Below, in pieces: positions 18,629 through 32,800 of a stretch of DNA of 48,822 nucleotides. Position numbers and translations under genes: made by a program. Positions within the stretch are counted from its first letter, which is position 1; every line of letters starts with the position of its first letter. The notes under the pieces are model-generated. The model was not told the DNA's origin. It did no database searches and saw only the letters and a list, made by a program, of their open reading frames with translations. Origin of the DNA: an uncultured Flavobacteriales bacterium (GTDB taxonomy: Bacteria > Bacteroidota > Bacteroidia > UBA10329); NCBI GenBank assembly GCA_937900875.1, contig CALCGD010000083.1:1-48822 (forward strand). Direction: 5' to 3'.

Positions 18629-19366
18629 TTATTGAAGTGCTATTTTTTGTGATTTCGTTCCGTTTGAATTTTCAAACCGGACGATATAATTGCCTTTTGC
18701 TAAGTGGCTTAATCCGTGGTGGGTAAAGCCTTCTTGAATTTCCTTTGTAAAGTGGATTCGCCCGTCCAATCCTAAAACTGTGAGGACTCCGTAATCTTGG
18801 GTTGTGATAGATATGCCTCTGAGGTTCACAGTTATTTCGATTGATGTTGCTTCCGTTTCTTCAATTCCGACTGATGGACTGACATAGCAAGGGACAAGTG
18901 TTGGAATTGGATAAAGCGCATACGTGTTTCCGCAGACAGCTTCAGTGGATGCTCCATCTATGCCACACGTGTACTCTTGCCCAGATGTTGTAGGTGTGCC
19001 GATGGCTCTAATATGGAAGTTAAGTATTGCGGCATTGCTTGCAGCCGAAATTCCTAATCCTGTGGTGCTTGGAGTAAATGAAGTTGAATCACCAACATTG
19101 ACCGTGGCCCATCCGTTCATCATAAATGTATTTGAAGGATAAGGTTCGTCTATAATTAGCACGAACTCTAATCCATCAGGTAAAAGAAGCTGAGCGAAGT
19201 CCAGTATAAAATCTGTTCCGTCATTGAATGTGCAAGTTCCTGGCGATTGGTAAGTTCCGACATAAACAATGTCATTTCTGAATACTCCTTGGACGTAAGG
19301 GTCAACAAGAATCTGAGCCTGCGACTCTACCGCAACCAATAAAAAGAAAGCGATTAAAAGTTTCAT
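18629..19366 (-). CDS. T9SS type-A sorted secreted protein, function unknown
   Basis: Signal peptide MKLLIAFFLLVAVESQAQ; C-terminal domain GVLTVLGLDGRIHFTKEIQEGFTHHGLSHLAKGNYIVRFENSNGTKSQKIALQ. Confidence 0.8.
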   Translation of the reverse strand: MKLLIAFFLLVAVESQAQILVDPYVQGVFRNDIVYVGTYQSPGTCTFNDGTDFILDFAQLLLPDGLEFVLIIDEPYPSNTFMMNGWATVNVGDSTSFTPSTTGLGISAASNAAILNFHIRAIGTPTTSGQEYTCGIDGASTEAVCGNTYALYPIPTLVPCYVSPSVGIEETEATSIEITVNLRGISITTQDYGVLTVLGLDGRIHFTKEIQEGFTHHGLSHLAKGNYIVRFENSNGTKSQKIALQ

Positions 19367-20646
19367 GCTTCGTATCGTTCAAGTATGCAAGCATGTCCGT
19401 GAGCACCAGCAGCACAAGCGGCTAAAAGACCGTATTTACCACCTTCGGCAATTAGTCGGTTTGCAGTTGTTGTCATAATTCTAGCGCCAGTTGCTCCGAA
19501 TGGATGGCCGATAGAAAGCGATCCGCCCCAAAGGTTCATTTTGTCCATTGGAATTTGACCTACTGCTTTTTCAAGGCCGATGTTCTTTTGACAGAATTCA
19601 TCTGATGCCAAAGCCGCAATGTTTGCCAAAATCTGTCCGGCAAATGCCTCATGGAATTCAATTACGTCCATGTCGTCCATTTTCAAACCATTGCGTTCCA
19701 AGATTTTTCCCATCGCGTAAGCAGGTCCTAGAAGCAGTTCCTCACGAATATCTTGACCTGTGAAAATATAATCGTGGATGTACGCTTTTGGCGTATATCC
19801 AAGTTCCTTGGCTTTCTCTTCACTCATAATCAAAACTGCTGCAGCACCATCTGTAAGGAAAGATGAATTGGCAGCGGTTAAAGTCCCATGCGGTTTTACA
19901 AACGCTGGCTTTAGTTTAGCTAGTTTTTCAATAGGAGCAACGCGAATTCCGTTGTCTTTGTCAATCGGTTTGAAGTTTGGCGCTAACTCAACTGCAACAA
20001 TTTCTTTGGCTAGAATTCCATCATCTTGCGCTTTTTGAGCCATTGTGTGAGAGCGTAATGCAAATGCATCTTGGTCTTCGCGCTTAATGTTGAATTTAGC
20101 GGCAAGCATATCGCAATCCTGTCCCATCAATCGGTCCGTCAAAAACTCTGCAACTGCTGGTTTGTCTGGAAAGAAATCGGAGATTTTCAAGGTCATCGCG
20201 AACTTAATCATGTCGCCAGTTGTCTTCAGCTTTTGGGCGTTGAACAACTTCTTTCGCATGCTCTTTTTGTAACCGATAGGGGAGTCTGAAGTACAATCGG
20301 TACCTCCACAAATAATAACATCAGCTTGACCCAAGCGAATCATGTCTGCAGCTCTAGAAATGGCTTGGTTTGCAGAAATACAAGCTTGTGAAACTGTTTG
20401 ACAAGGCGTGCTCATATTCAAACCTGCGGTAAGTGCAGATTCTCGGGCAACATTTGGAGTCTTCACGTTATGAACCACCGTTCCCATCACCACCTGATCT
20501 ACATCATCAGGGTGAATTCCTGTTTTGTCCAAAACACCTTTAATGGCGAAGGCTCCCAATTGGTAGCTCATCAAATCCATGTAATCCGTTCCAGAACGGA
20601 GGAATGGAGTCCTTGCTCCATCAATTAAAACAACTCGTTTGCTCAT
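19363..20646 (-). CDS. Acetyl-CoA C-acyltransferase / thiolase (FadI/FadA-like)
   Basis: RTPFLRSG; active-site Cys in QTVSQACISANQAI; NLWGGSLSIGHPFGATGARI; AACAAGAHGHACILE. Confidence 0.95.
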   Translation of the reverse strand: MSKRVVLIDGARTPFLRSGTDYMDLMSYQLGAFAIKGVLDKTGIHPDDVDQVVMGTVVHNVKTPNVARESALTAGLNMSTPCQTVSQACISANQAISRAADMIRLGQADVIICGGTDCTSDSPIGYKKSMRKKLFNAQKLKTTGDMIKFAMTLKISDFFPDKPAVAEFLTDRLMGQDCDMLAAKFNIKREDQDAFALRSHTMAQKAQDDGILAKEIVAVELAPNFKPIDKDNGIRVAPIEKLAKLKPAFVKPHGTLTAANSSFLTDGAAAVLIMSEEKAKELGYTPKAYIHDYIFTGQDIREELLLGPAYAMGKILERNGLKMDDMDVIEFHEAFAGQILANIAALASDEFCQKNIGLEKAVGQIPMDKMNLWGGSLSIGHPFGATGARIMTTTANRLIAEGGKYGLLAACAAGAHGHACILERYEA

Positions 20647-20876
20647 AGTTTAAATATTCAATGCGTGCATTGCAAATGTAGAAATTTGAATCACATGTTC
20701 ATCGGCTGGTAAAAGTGTCTTCTTCTTGTCAAAATTAAGATTCGTCTATCAATTGTAGTGTGTAGATTATGTAATTAATTCATGCTATTATAGCGTAATA
20801 CAAATAACTAGTTCTTGTTATATTCGCGTGTTACATATATTGTGAACCCTATCCAATTTTTCACGTACAAACCCTT

Positions 20877-23800
20877 ATGAGCATACAAGTTCAAACCAAT
20901 CCAACCAATATGATTTTTCGCAGAACCAGTCAGGCCTTTGTTTCGGGCCTTCTTTGTTTCTTAATGCTACTGCCAAGTTTGGCTAGCGCAGAAGGGACCA
21001 AGCAGACAACTGCCACATCTTCGGATAGAACACACTTACTTACCAATTTTGGCGAGTACAATAATTTTGGTCGGTACAACGGTACGCTGGATCAAAGACT
21101 GTTTATCCATATTGAAAACCCTGAAACTGAAGTTGTTTACTTTGGATTTAGTCAGTTTTATGATGAACCTCACTGGCCAAACACTGGAAATTCCAGAACT
21201 GGCTATTTCCGTATTAAGGATCCAGCAGGAAACGTTGTTTGGCCTACCGCTGGAAACCCGAATGGACAGATAAACAATTCAGCAATAGCCAACTGGTCTC
21301 AGGCAGTTAACGGACCCAATCAGATAGTTGGAACGGGCGGTTACAATGCATTCACTTTTAATCCTGATGGATTGCCAGCTGGTGATTATTACATCGAGTT
21401 TAGTGCTTCTCAAGGGGCTTACAATTCTGATGATTTAATTATTCCATACTATGATATTACGGTGGCAACCGAAAGTGGAACACCAACAGCAATTGACGGT
21501 CGCGTTTTTTCTTACAACTGGGCTTTTATGTGTCCTTCTATCAACTATCCAAATGATTATTTCGATAGAGACTTTACTGGTCAGATGTATGTATATTCTG
21601 ATGATGGTTTTGTAAGTACAATCGATTTTAGCCAAGCTGAATTTCAAGGAGCTGCATTTAATATCGCTTTCAATAGTTCTGGTACTGGAAACTCTGGAGT
21701 TTTTGAAGATGACCGAGCTTCTGTTCAGGGTAGCAATGTTACGTTTGCGGAGTATCGTGTCTTTTTGAATGATCCTGACATAAGTGTATACCCCAATGGT
21801 ACGTTCGGAGAGTTTGTGGAGAATGCTGATTTCCCAAAGCTGTACGGGTGTCCAGACGACAATCAATGGTTCTTCCGATTTGCAGCCACCCAACCCGGTT
21901 TAGTAGAGGTATTGGTTGATATAGACGGCAATTTTGAGTTCGATCCAAATACAGCTGATTTGGTTTTCTCGTTAGATATAGTTCCCTATCCTGGAGAAAC
22001 TGCTCCATACGAAAGAGATATACCCTGGGATGGATTGGATGGATTGGGAAACCAAATTCCTTCAAGCACCCTCCTTTCAATTCAATATTCGTATTCACAA
22101 GGATTTTATCATTTGCCAGTTTACGATGTGGAGCATTTGCGAACGGGCCTATCTGTTACATCTGTTCGACCGGCCACTCCGCAGCCATACAACCCTGAAT
22201 TCTTTTATGATGATGAGGCTATTTCCGAAACGCTTCCTGGTGGCCAACCAGACTTGGAGCTGAATGGCTGTACGCCACCGTGCCATTATTGGACGAACAC
22301 CGATTACGGAAACGAAAACACGATTAACACTTTTTGGTACGCTTACCGTTCGGAAACCCAAGCCGTAATACCTTTCGAAACTCCTCCGCCTACATGTGCT
22401 GGTTGCCCATTTGTTCCTTTTGAAATTCTTGGAACCGTTTTTCATGATGCAAGTGAGAATGGTGCGTTGGATGGTTTAGAGCAAGGGTATCAGGGAGTTA
22501 CTGTTCGTGTTTACCGAGATGCCAACAGCAACGGAACATACGAGTCTGGAACAGATCCACTTATTGATACAGATGTAACTGACGCAAATGGAGATTACTC
22601 GCTCTTAGGTCAGATTGCAACAGAGCACTTGGTTATTGTTGATCAGAATACATTCCCTACAAACAGTGTATTAACCACTGCTGGACTTTATCCTGTGGAG
22701 TTCTTCTCTTTATATGATGCCGATTGTGATGGTCTGTTTGGATTTGTGACGTACCCGATTGCGAATACCGACTACGATACGATTGTAGATACTTCGATTC
22801 CTATAGTTGTTTGTGTTCAAGACAATGATGTTGATCCTCTCGGAGATGGATTGACAACAAGTATTGTTACTCCGCCAGTAAATGGAGGAACAGCTGTGCT
22901 TCAGGGCCTATGTGTTGAGTACACTGCAATTCCTAATTATATAGGAGTTGATTCTTTGGAGTATGTAATCTGCTCGCCAGAAGGATTATGCGACACAGCT
23001 TGGGTCGTTATTCAAATAGGAGATATATGTGGTGATGGAATTGATAATGATGGTGATGGTTTGATTGATAACTATTCACCTGAAATTGTAGTTACTGCTA
23101 ACGGTGTAAATCCTTATTGCGTTGGTTTCTCTGATGGCTCTTTAACAGGTAGCGGAATAGGTGGTCGTACAACTTATATATACACATGGTTAGAAAACGG
23201 CATACCATTCTCAAATTCTGGGATGGTTTTGAATGTTGATGCAGGGACCTATATTTTCTCTGTAGAAGATGCTAACGGATGTAAGGAAGAAGAGACAGTT
23301 GTACTGCAAGCAGGGAATTGCCCGCCTATTGCAAACAATGATTTCCACACTACCCTGGTAGACATTCCTGTTTCAGGAAATGTATTGACAAACGATATTG
23401 ACCTTAACGGAGACAACCTTATTGTATCGACTGCTCCAGTCACCGGGCCATCACATGGTTCTGTTGTGTTAAGTGCGAACGGCACTTTCATATATACACC
23501 CAACCCTGGTTTTGAGGGAGAAGATCAGTTTGTGTACAACGTTTGCGATGATGGAATTCCATCACTTTGCGATCAAGCAACGGTATACATTGAGGTAATT
23601 CCGATTACGACTGGTAACGAACCACCAATTGCAAATTCAGACAATGCACAGACTTTCCAAGGTATTCCGGTAACAGGTAATGTGCTTGTGAATGATAATG
23701 ACCCAGATGGAGACAACATTATTTTAAACATAACGCCACTTACTCCTCCATCTAACGGTACGGTGGTTATGCAACCAAATGGCACATTCCTTTATACACC

Positions 23801-26800
23801 AGACCCATCTTTTATTGGTACCGACACTTATACCTATAGAATATGTGACGATGGCGTTCCCGTTTTGTGTGATTCTACAGTTGTTACTATTAACGTATTG
23901 CCAGACTCTGACCCTAATAATCAGCCTCCACTAGCAGGAAACGATGGGGCTGTAACTCAAATTAATACACCAGTTAGTGGAGATTTGCTTGCCAACGATT
24001 CTGACCCAGATGGCGACAACATCGTAGTAAATACAACGCCAATTTCAAATCCATCAAACGGATCGGTAATAATTAATCCAAACGGAACATTTGACTACAC
24101 ACCAAACCCTGGTTTTACAGGAAGCGATGTGTTTAGCTACATGATTTGCGATGACGGAGTACCTAGCTTATGTGATATTGCTGATGTGACTATCATTATC
24201 ACAACAGATAACCCGGGTAATCAACCACCAATTGCTCAGAATGATGAAACTTCCACCAATCAAGATGTTCCTGTTTCTGGAAGTGTAATTCCAAATGATG
24301 GTGACCCGGATGGCGACCCAATCACAGTTAACCCAACTCCTGTGGCTGCGCCAACTAATGGTTCGGTTACGCTTCAGCCTAACGGAGACTTCACTTATAC
24401 ACCAAACCCAGGTTTTTCGGGAATGGACTCTTTTGTATATAGTTTATGTGATAATGGTTCACCACAATTGTGCGATGAAGCAACCGTTACTATAACAGTT
24501 ATTCCTCCATTCGACCCAGGAAACGATCCTCCTTACGCAGGCGATGATGGGGCGCTTACGCCACAAGACGTTCCGGTTTCTGGAAACTTGCTCACCAATG
24601 ATTTTGATCCAAATGGAGACAACATCATTATTAATACTACTCCAGTTGTTGGACCATCAAATGGTGGTGTTATTATAGATGGTTCTGGAAACTACACCTA
24701 TACGCCAAATCCAGGCTTTATTGGAACAGACCAATTCATCTACAGAATTTGTGATGATGGAACGCCAGTATTGTGTGCAACTGCCACATGCATTATTACC
24801 GTTTACCCAGACAACAATCCTCCGGTAGCCGTTAATGATATCAACGGTACGTTGGTAAACACGCCAGTTGATGGTGATGTAATTACCAACGACTATGATC
24901 CAGATGGAGATAACATTTCGGTGACTTTGCTTTCTGGTCCTCCAAACGGAAATGTAACGCTAAATCCAAATGGCACTTACACTTACACGCCAGACCCAGG
25001 TTTTGCTGGCGAGGATGTATTTACATATGTGCTTTGCGATGATGGAGCACCACAATTGTGCGATACTGCTGAAGTTTCTATTGAGGTGGTTCCAATCAGC
25101 ACAGGAAACGAACCGCCAGTCGCTCAAGACGATAATGCAATTACCTATGTAGATGTGCCAGTTTCTGGTAATGTGCTTACTAACGATGCCGATCCAGATG
25201 GTGACAACATCATTCTAAACCTGACTCCACTTTCTGGCCCAGACAATGGAACAGTAACTCTCTTAGGAGATGGTACATTCAACTATACTCCCGATTTAGG
25301 ATTTGAAGGTGTGGATGTGTTTACATATAGTATATGTGATGATCAGATTCCTAGTCTTTGCGATACAGCAACGGTTACTATTACTGTGTTACCAGATTAC
25401 AACGGTCCAGATAACGACCCACCATTTGCTGGTGATGATTTTGCACTTACACCGCAAGAAGTACCAGTTACCGATGTTCTTCTGTTGAACGATTACGATA
25501 TTAATGGAGACCCAATTACCTTAAACACCACTCCAATTTCGGGTCCTTCAAACGGTACAGTTTCAATTCTGCCAAACGGAACATACACTTACACTCCAGG
25601 ACCAGGGTTTATTGGCACGGATCAGTTTGTGTATGAGATTTGTGATGATGGAACTCCAAACTTGTGTGCTCAAGCCACTTGTTACATCACTGTTTATCCA
25701 GATAATAACCCTCCAGTAGCGGTTAACGATTTCAACAATACGCTGGTTGATACGCCAGTTCCTGGAAACGTGATTACAAACGATTATGATCCTGATGGAG
25801 ATAACATAACGGTTAATCCAACGCCAGTAAGTGGTCCTTCAAACGGAACATTGACTTTGCAACCAAATGGCAGCTATGTCTATACTCCAAACCCAGGTTT
25901 CGAAGGTGAAGATTCATTTACCTACACGCTTTGCGATGATGGAATTCCTCAATTGTGTGATAACGCTGTTGTGGTGATTACCGTAATTCCGGTAACGGAA
26001 GACAACGACCCACCGGTGGCTAATCCTGACAATTATGTAACTCAGGTAAACACACCTATTGGAGGGAACATTTTGGTGAACGATGACGACCCAGATGGAG
26101 ACAATATTATCCTCAACACATCGCCTCTTATAGGTCCTTCAAACGGAACTGTAACGGTTGCTTCTAACGGAACAATTGTTTACACACCAAACTTTGGCTT
26201 TACTGGAGTTGACCAATTCACTTATAGAATTTGTGATGATGGAACTCCAGTTCTTTGCGATGAAACTACGGTTACAGTTACGGTCCTTCCAGATTTTAAC
26301 GGTCCGAATAACGACCCTCCTTTTGCAGGAGACGATGCGGCACTTACGCCAATGAATGTTGCTGTTTCAGGTCAATTGTTAACCAATGATTTTGATCCTA
26401 ACGGAGATAATATCATTATAAATACCAACCAAATTTCTGGCCCATCAAATGGAACGGTTACCATTAACTCTAATGGTACTTACACATACACTCCAAATCC
26501 TGGCTACGTAGGTCCAGATCAGTTTGTGTATGAAATTTGTGATGATGGTTTCCCAGTACTGTGTGCGCAAGCAACTTGCTACATCACCGTATTCCCTGGT
26601 CCTGGAATTAGCTTTACGATTACTGAACCATTTTGTAATGGTCAGAGTAATGGTTCAATCAATATTACTGTAACAAATGCAACGCCTCCATTAACTTATT
26701 CTTGGAGCAATGGTGCTACCACAGAAGACTTGAATAATGTTCCTGCGGGAACTTATGTTGTTACTGTAACAGATGCTCAAGGAAGCGTTCTTCAGCAGAC

Positions 26801-29800
26801 TATTCAGCTTACACAACCAACTGTTTTGGGTGTAGTAGTTGACATTACTGATGAGACGACAGTGAATGGATGTAATGGGTCAGCAACTGCCAATCCAACA
26901 GGCGGCACACCTCCTTTTACATACCAATGGAGCGATGGACAAACCACTCAAACAGCAATCGATTTATGCGCAGGTATTTATCAAGTAACTGTTACCGATG
27001 CAAATGGATGTCCGGTTACAACAAGCAACGTTATCAACCCACCATCATGCGATCTTGATGTAAACGTAACAGGTCAACCAGTTGACTGTAACGGTGGTGC
27101 TGATGGGGCAGTTTTAGCAACACCAGTTACGGCACAGAATAATACTCCGTTTGAGTATCTATGGAATACTGGAGCAACAACTCAGCAACTTGCTGGAGTT
27201 GGTGCAGGTCCATATTCTGTAACAGTTACCGATTCTATTGGGTGTACTGCTTCAGGTAGTTTCACAGTTATCGAACCACCTTTGTTGGGAGTTAGTACAA
27301 CAGTGGTTGATGAGCAGACTTTCGGAGGTTGCGATGGTTCGGCTACGGCTACTGCATCTGGAGGTACACCACCATACTTGTATCAGTGGTCACCAGGAGG
27401 TCAGATTGGTCAAACTGCTTCTAATTTATGCCCTGGTAATTACACCGTTACAATTACTGATGCGAACGGATGTACCGTTCAGCGCACGGTTACGGTTAAC
27501 GTATTATCATGTACTGGATTTACGGTACAGGTTAACACTACAAGTCCAAGTTGTTTTGGACAAAGTAATGGTACGGCTACGGCAGTAGTTTCTGGTGGAA
27601 CAGCACCATTCACATATTTCTGGCCAACAGGAGGTTCGACTTCTAGCAGCCTTTCAGGAATTGGTGCAGGAACATTTACTGTTCAGGTAACTGATTCGGT
27701 CAACTGCCAGCAATCAGCAAGTGGAGTTGTTACTCAACCTGCGCTTCTTCAAGCGGCAACTGCTGTTGACAATGTAACATGTCATGGTTTAGCTAACGGA
27801 GCAATTGAACTTACCATAACGGGAGGGACAACTCCTTATGGATATACATGGTCTAATGGTGCAACAACCGAAGACTTAAACAATCTTGGACCTAGCACCT
27901 ATGGCGTCTCAATTGTTGATGCCAATGGATGTACCGCAAACACAAGTGGAGCGGTAACCGAACCAGATACATTAGGTGCATCAAGTGTTGATACCGATGT
28001 TACATGTTTTGGTGGTTCTGATGGAGCCATAGATTTAACTGCAACAGGCGGTCTTGCTCCATACCAATATTCTTGGTCTAATGGCCCAACTAGTGCAGAT
28101 ATTTCAGGATTGAGCGCTGGGAATTACACGGTAACATTTGTAGACCAAAATGCGTGTGTATTCGTTTACTCTACAACAGTAGATGAAGCACAATTATTTG
28201 TTCCGACAATCACCGCAGGTGGTACAACCACATTCTGTGCTGGAGATAGCGTAGTGCTTACCGCTACCACAGGCAACACGTACTTGTGGAGCAACGGAGC
28301 TACGACTCCTTCCATAACAGTATTTGCTTCTGGGGCGTATTCGGTTCATGTTGTAACCGATGATGGTTGCGAAGGTGATTCTGCACCAATTCAAGTCACA
28401 GTGAATGCAAATCCTACGCCAACGGTTAGTCCGGTTGGGCCAACCACTTTCTGTGATGGTGGAACTGTTACACTTACAACTGGCTCGTATGCTTCGTACT
28501 TATGGTCTACAGGAGCAACTACTCAATCAATAGTTGTTTCAACGAGCGGTACGTACACAGTGACTGTAACAGACGGGGACGGATGTGAAGGAACATCGGG
28601 ATCTGTTGGTGTAACAGTTAATGATTTACCTGAACCTACCGTTACAGCAGGTGGTCCAACTACTTTCTGTCAAGGAGATAACCTAATGCTTACCGCAAGC
28701 GCGGCTAGCTCGTATCTATGGAGCACTGGGGCAACTTCGCAATCAATTACAGTGTCAACTGCTGGTTCATTCACAGTTACTGTAACTGATGCAAACGGTT
28801 GTCAAGGAACATCAGACCCAGTAGTTACAACGGTAAACACGAATCCAACACCGACAATTACGCCTGATGGTCCGGTAATATTCTGCGCTGGTGATAGCGT
28901 AGTTCTTACCTCATCCGCTTCAGATTCTTACCTCTGGAATACGGGTGCTACAACACAATCTATCACAGTGTTTGCAACAGGAACATTTAGCGTAACTGTA
29001 ACAGATGCAAACGGATGTGTTGGAACATCATCTCCGATAAACGTGACAGTGAACAATAACCCGACACCTGTAATCAGTGCCGATGGCCCACTTGACTTCT
29101 GTGACGGAGATAGCGTAGTTCTTACCTCCAGTCTTGCCACTTCATATGTATGGAGCACAGGAGCAATAAGTCGGTCTATTACTGTATTTGCCGCAGGCGA
29201 ATATTATGTGACAGCGACAGTAGGAACGGGTTGTTCTGGAACATCTGATACTACAACGGTTATCATCTTTAATAACCCAACTCCAACATTGTTTGCTGAT
29301 GGGCCAACTACTTTCTGTAATGGACAGAATGTGAACTTAACAGTTACAGCTGGTGCCAATTACATGTGGAACACCGGTTCGCCAGGACAGACAATTACTG
29401 TCACTCAGTCTGGTTCGTATTGGGCTACGGTTACAATCATCAATGGTTGTTCAGGAATTTCTGATACAATTGATGTAATTGTAAACCCAAACCCAGTTCC
29501 AACCATTACACCGGATGGACCATTGGAATTCTGTGATGGAGATAGCGTTACATTAACCTCTTCTTCAGCTGATGCATATCTATGGTCGAATGGAGAAACC
29601 ACCCAATCTATTGTGGTTTATTCTTCAGGCATATTTTCAGTAACAGTAACAGATGCGAATGGTTGTTCTGGAGTTTCCGCGCCAATTACAGTAGTGGCCA
29701 ACGAACTGCCGTTCTCATTCATATTTGCAACAGGACCAACCGAGTTCTGTGAAGGTGATAGCGTTGATTTAGTTGCTCGTGAATCTGCAGGCTATCTGTG

Positions 29801-32800
29801 GAGTAATGGTGATACAACTCGTATCATCACAGTTACTACATCTGGTACTTACTCGGTAACTAATTATGACGAGAACGGATGTGCACAGCAATCTAACGAG
29901 ATTACGGTAACGGTTTATCTAAATCCAGATGCGCTAATTGTACCTGATGGTCCGCTTGCTTTCTGTGATGGAGATGACGTTTTACTTGATCTGGTAGTTA
30001 CACCGGGAGTAGTCACTTTCGCCTGGAACACTGGAGAGGCAACTCAATCAATTTCGGTTGAAGATGCTGGTTTGTATTGGGCAACGGTTGTTACCAACAA
30101 CGGCTGTATTGGAAGTTCTGACACGGTAGAGGTTAACGTTTGGGACTTACCAGAGCCAGAAGTTACAACTATCGGAACTCCTTCGTTCTGTTTGGGAGAC
30201 ACGATTTTCTTAACTACCACCGAAGAGTTTGTTTCTTACCTATGGACAAATACTGGAGATACAACTCGAAACACGTATGCGGTTGAAACTGGTTTCTATA
30301 CCGTGTTGGTGACAGATACCACTGGTTGTCAGGCGCTTTCGCCAGAAGGATTAATAACAGTAAATGCTAACCCTACGCCAACCACTACTCCTGACGGAAC
30401 TGTGGAGATATGTATGGGTGATACGATTAGCATTACTTCTGTGGAAGCAGTTAGTTATCTCTGGACGACTGGCGATACAACACAAGCAATTCAAGTATGG
30501 CAAGCTGGAACCTACAACATAACCGCTACCGATTCTAGTGGTTGTACAGGTACTAGTTCTGATGTGATTGTCATCGTGAATCCGCTGCCGACTCCAACAA
30601 TTATAGCAGACGATACACTCGACTTCTGTCTTGGAGGATTAGTAAATCTGTCTACTCAAGATTATGAGTCATATCAATGGTCAACTGGTGCTATTTCGCA
30701 AAGCATTCAAGTCACTCAATCAGGTACTTACACAGTAACTGTGACGGATAGTGTTGGATGTGCTTCAGCATCAGCTCAAGCAGATGTTACGGTATTCGTA
30801 CCGCCAACGGTAACGGTAACTACAACTGGACCTACACAGTTCTGCTTTGGAGATTCAGTGTTGCTTACTTCAAGTCTAGGATTGTCATATCTATGGTCAA
30901 ACGGAGCAACTACCCAGTCTATATGGGTATTCACTTCAGGTTCGTTTAACGTACAGGTGACGGATGAAAATGGTTGCACGGGAACGTCTCCTTTAGTTAC
31001 AATAGAGGTTTACTCTTTACCTAATGCAGACATTATAGCTAACGGACCAACGGAGTTCTGTTTAGGTGATTCGGTTATTCTTACCGCAACTGGTGGTCAG
31101 AGCTACCTTTGGAGCACAGGAAGCACTGGAAATTCCATCGTAGTTTATACTTCAGGTAGCTATTATGTAATTGCAGATAACCAGTTCGGTTGTACAGATA
31201 CATCATCGAGTGTTTCTGTACTAGTCAATCAGCCTCCAGTTGTAGCCATTTTCCCTGATGGACCAACAGAATTCTGTGATGGAGGAACGGTTGGCTTGGT
31301 TGCAAATGGGGCAGATAGTTACTTGTGGTCTACTGGAGAAACTGGACCTGTTATTACTGTTAGTACTTCTGGGTTGTACTCGGTGATAGGCACTGATGCA
31401 AATGGATGTAGCACTGAAACTTCAGATATTGAGGTGACCGTTTTCCAGAATCCAACCCCTACTATTACGGCAGGCGGACCGACAGAATTCTGCGATGGAG
31501 ACACGGTTGTCCTCACATCTAGCGTTGCTGATTCTTACCTGTGGTCAACGAGTGCAACTACCCAATCTATTATCGTTACAGCAACAGGTTCTTACACTGT
31601 TTCTGTGATTGATTCTAATGGATGTGCTGGAAGTTCTGATCCAATTAACGTGGAGGTATTTACAAATCCAACACCAACAATTACACTTTCTGGACCAGCT
31701 GAATTCTGCTCAGGAGATTCTGTGACATTGATGGCATCTGGAGCAACTACGTATCTATGGTCTACAGGAGATACAACACAATCAATCGTTGTGTTGGCAA
31801 GTGGAGATTACTCAGTGGAGGTAACTGATGAGAACGGTTGTAGCGGAGAGTCTGCTGATGTAGCAATAACGGTTTATGATAATCCAATTGTAGTTATTAC
31901 AGCATCAGATACTGATGTTTGCGATGGTCAGATTGTAACATTAACCTCTTCACCTGCAGACGTGTATTTGTGGAGTACCGGAGGTAATGACCAATCGATT
32001 GTTGTAACTCAGAATGGAGTTTACTCAATCACTGTCACAGATGGTAATGGATGTATGGCCTCTGACAGCATCGAGATTACCGTTAATCCTACACCAACAC
32101 CACTTCCGGTTATTACGCCAAATGGACCTACCACATTCTGTGATGGAGACAGCGTAAACCTTGAAGTTGATACTTGGGATAGTTACTTGTGGTCTACTGG
32201 AGACACAACCAATAATGTATGGGTTGATGAAACTGGATTGTACATAGTAACAGTTACCAACGAGTATGGGTGTGAAGCTGACGCTGCTGGAATCGTGGTG
32301 ACCGTGAATCCATTGCCAGTGCCCGTTATTCAGGCAACTGGAGACAGTGCAATTTGCGATGGCGAAACCATCATTCTTGCCACTGGAGTTTACAACACTT
32401 ACTTGTGGAGTACAGGAGATACGACCCAAACAATAGAGGTTGATAGTACCGGTTCTTACTGGGTGACTGTAACCAACAACTTCGGATGCGAAGGCACTTC
32501 AAATGCTTTCGATGTGGTAGCCAACCCACTACCTGAGGTTAGTGTTGAAGCAGATGGCCCAACTACTATTTGTAATGATGGTGAGGTTACGCTTTCCGCC
32601 ATTGGTGATGGACCATACCTATGGAGCAGTGGAGATACTACTCAGTCAATTCTTGTAACCGCGGAAGGAACGTACTTTGTTCAAGCAACGGATACTGTTA
32701 CTGGTTGTGTTGGGGTGTCAGAGGATGTTATTGTCACATTCTTCCCAGCGTTCATACCAGAAATAGTGGTTGATGGACCTACGGCTTTCTGTTCTGGAGA

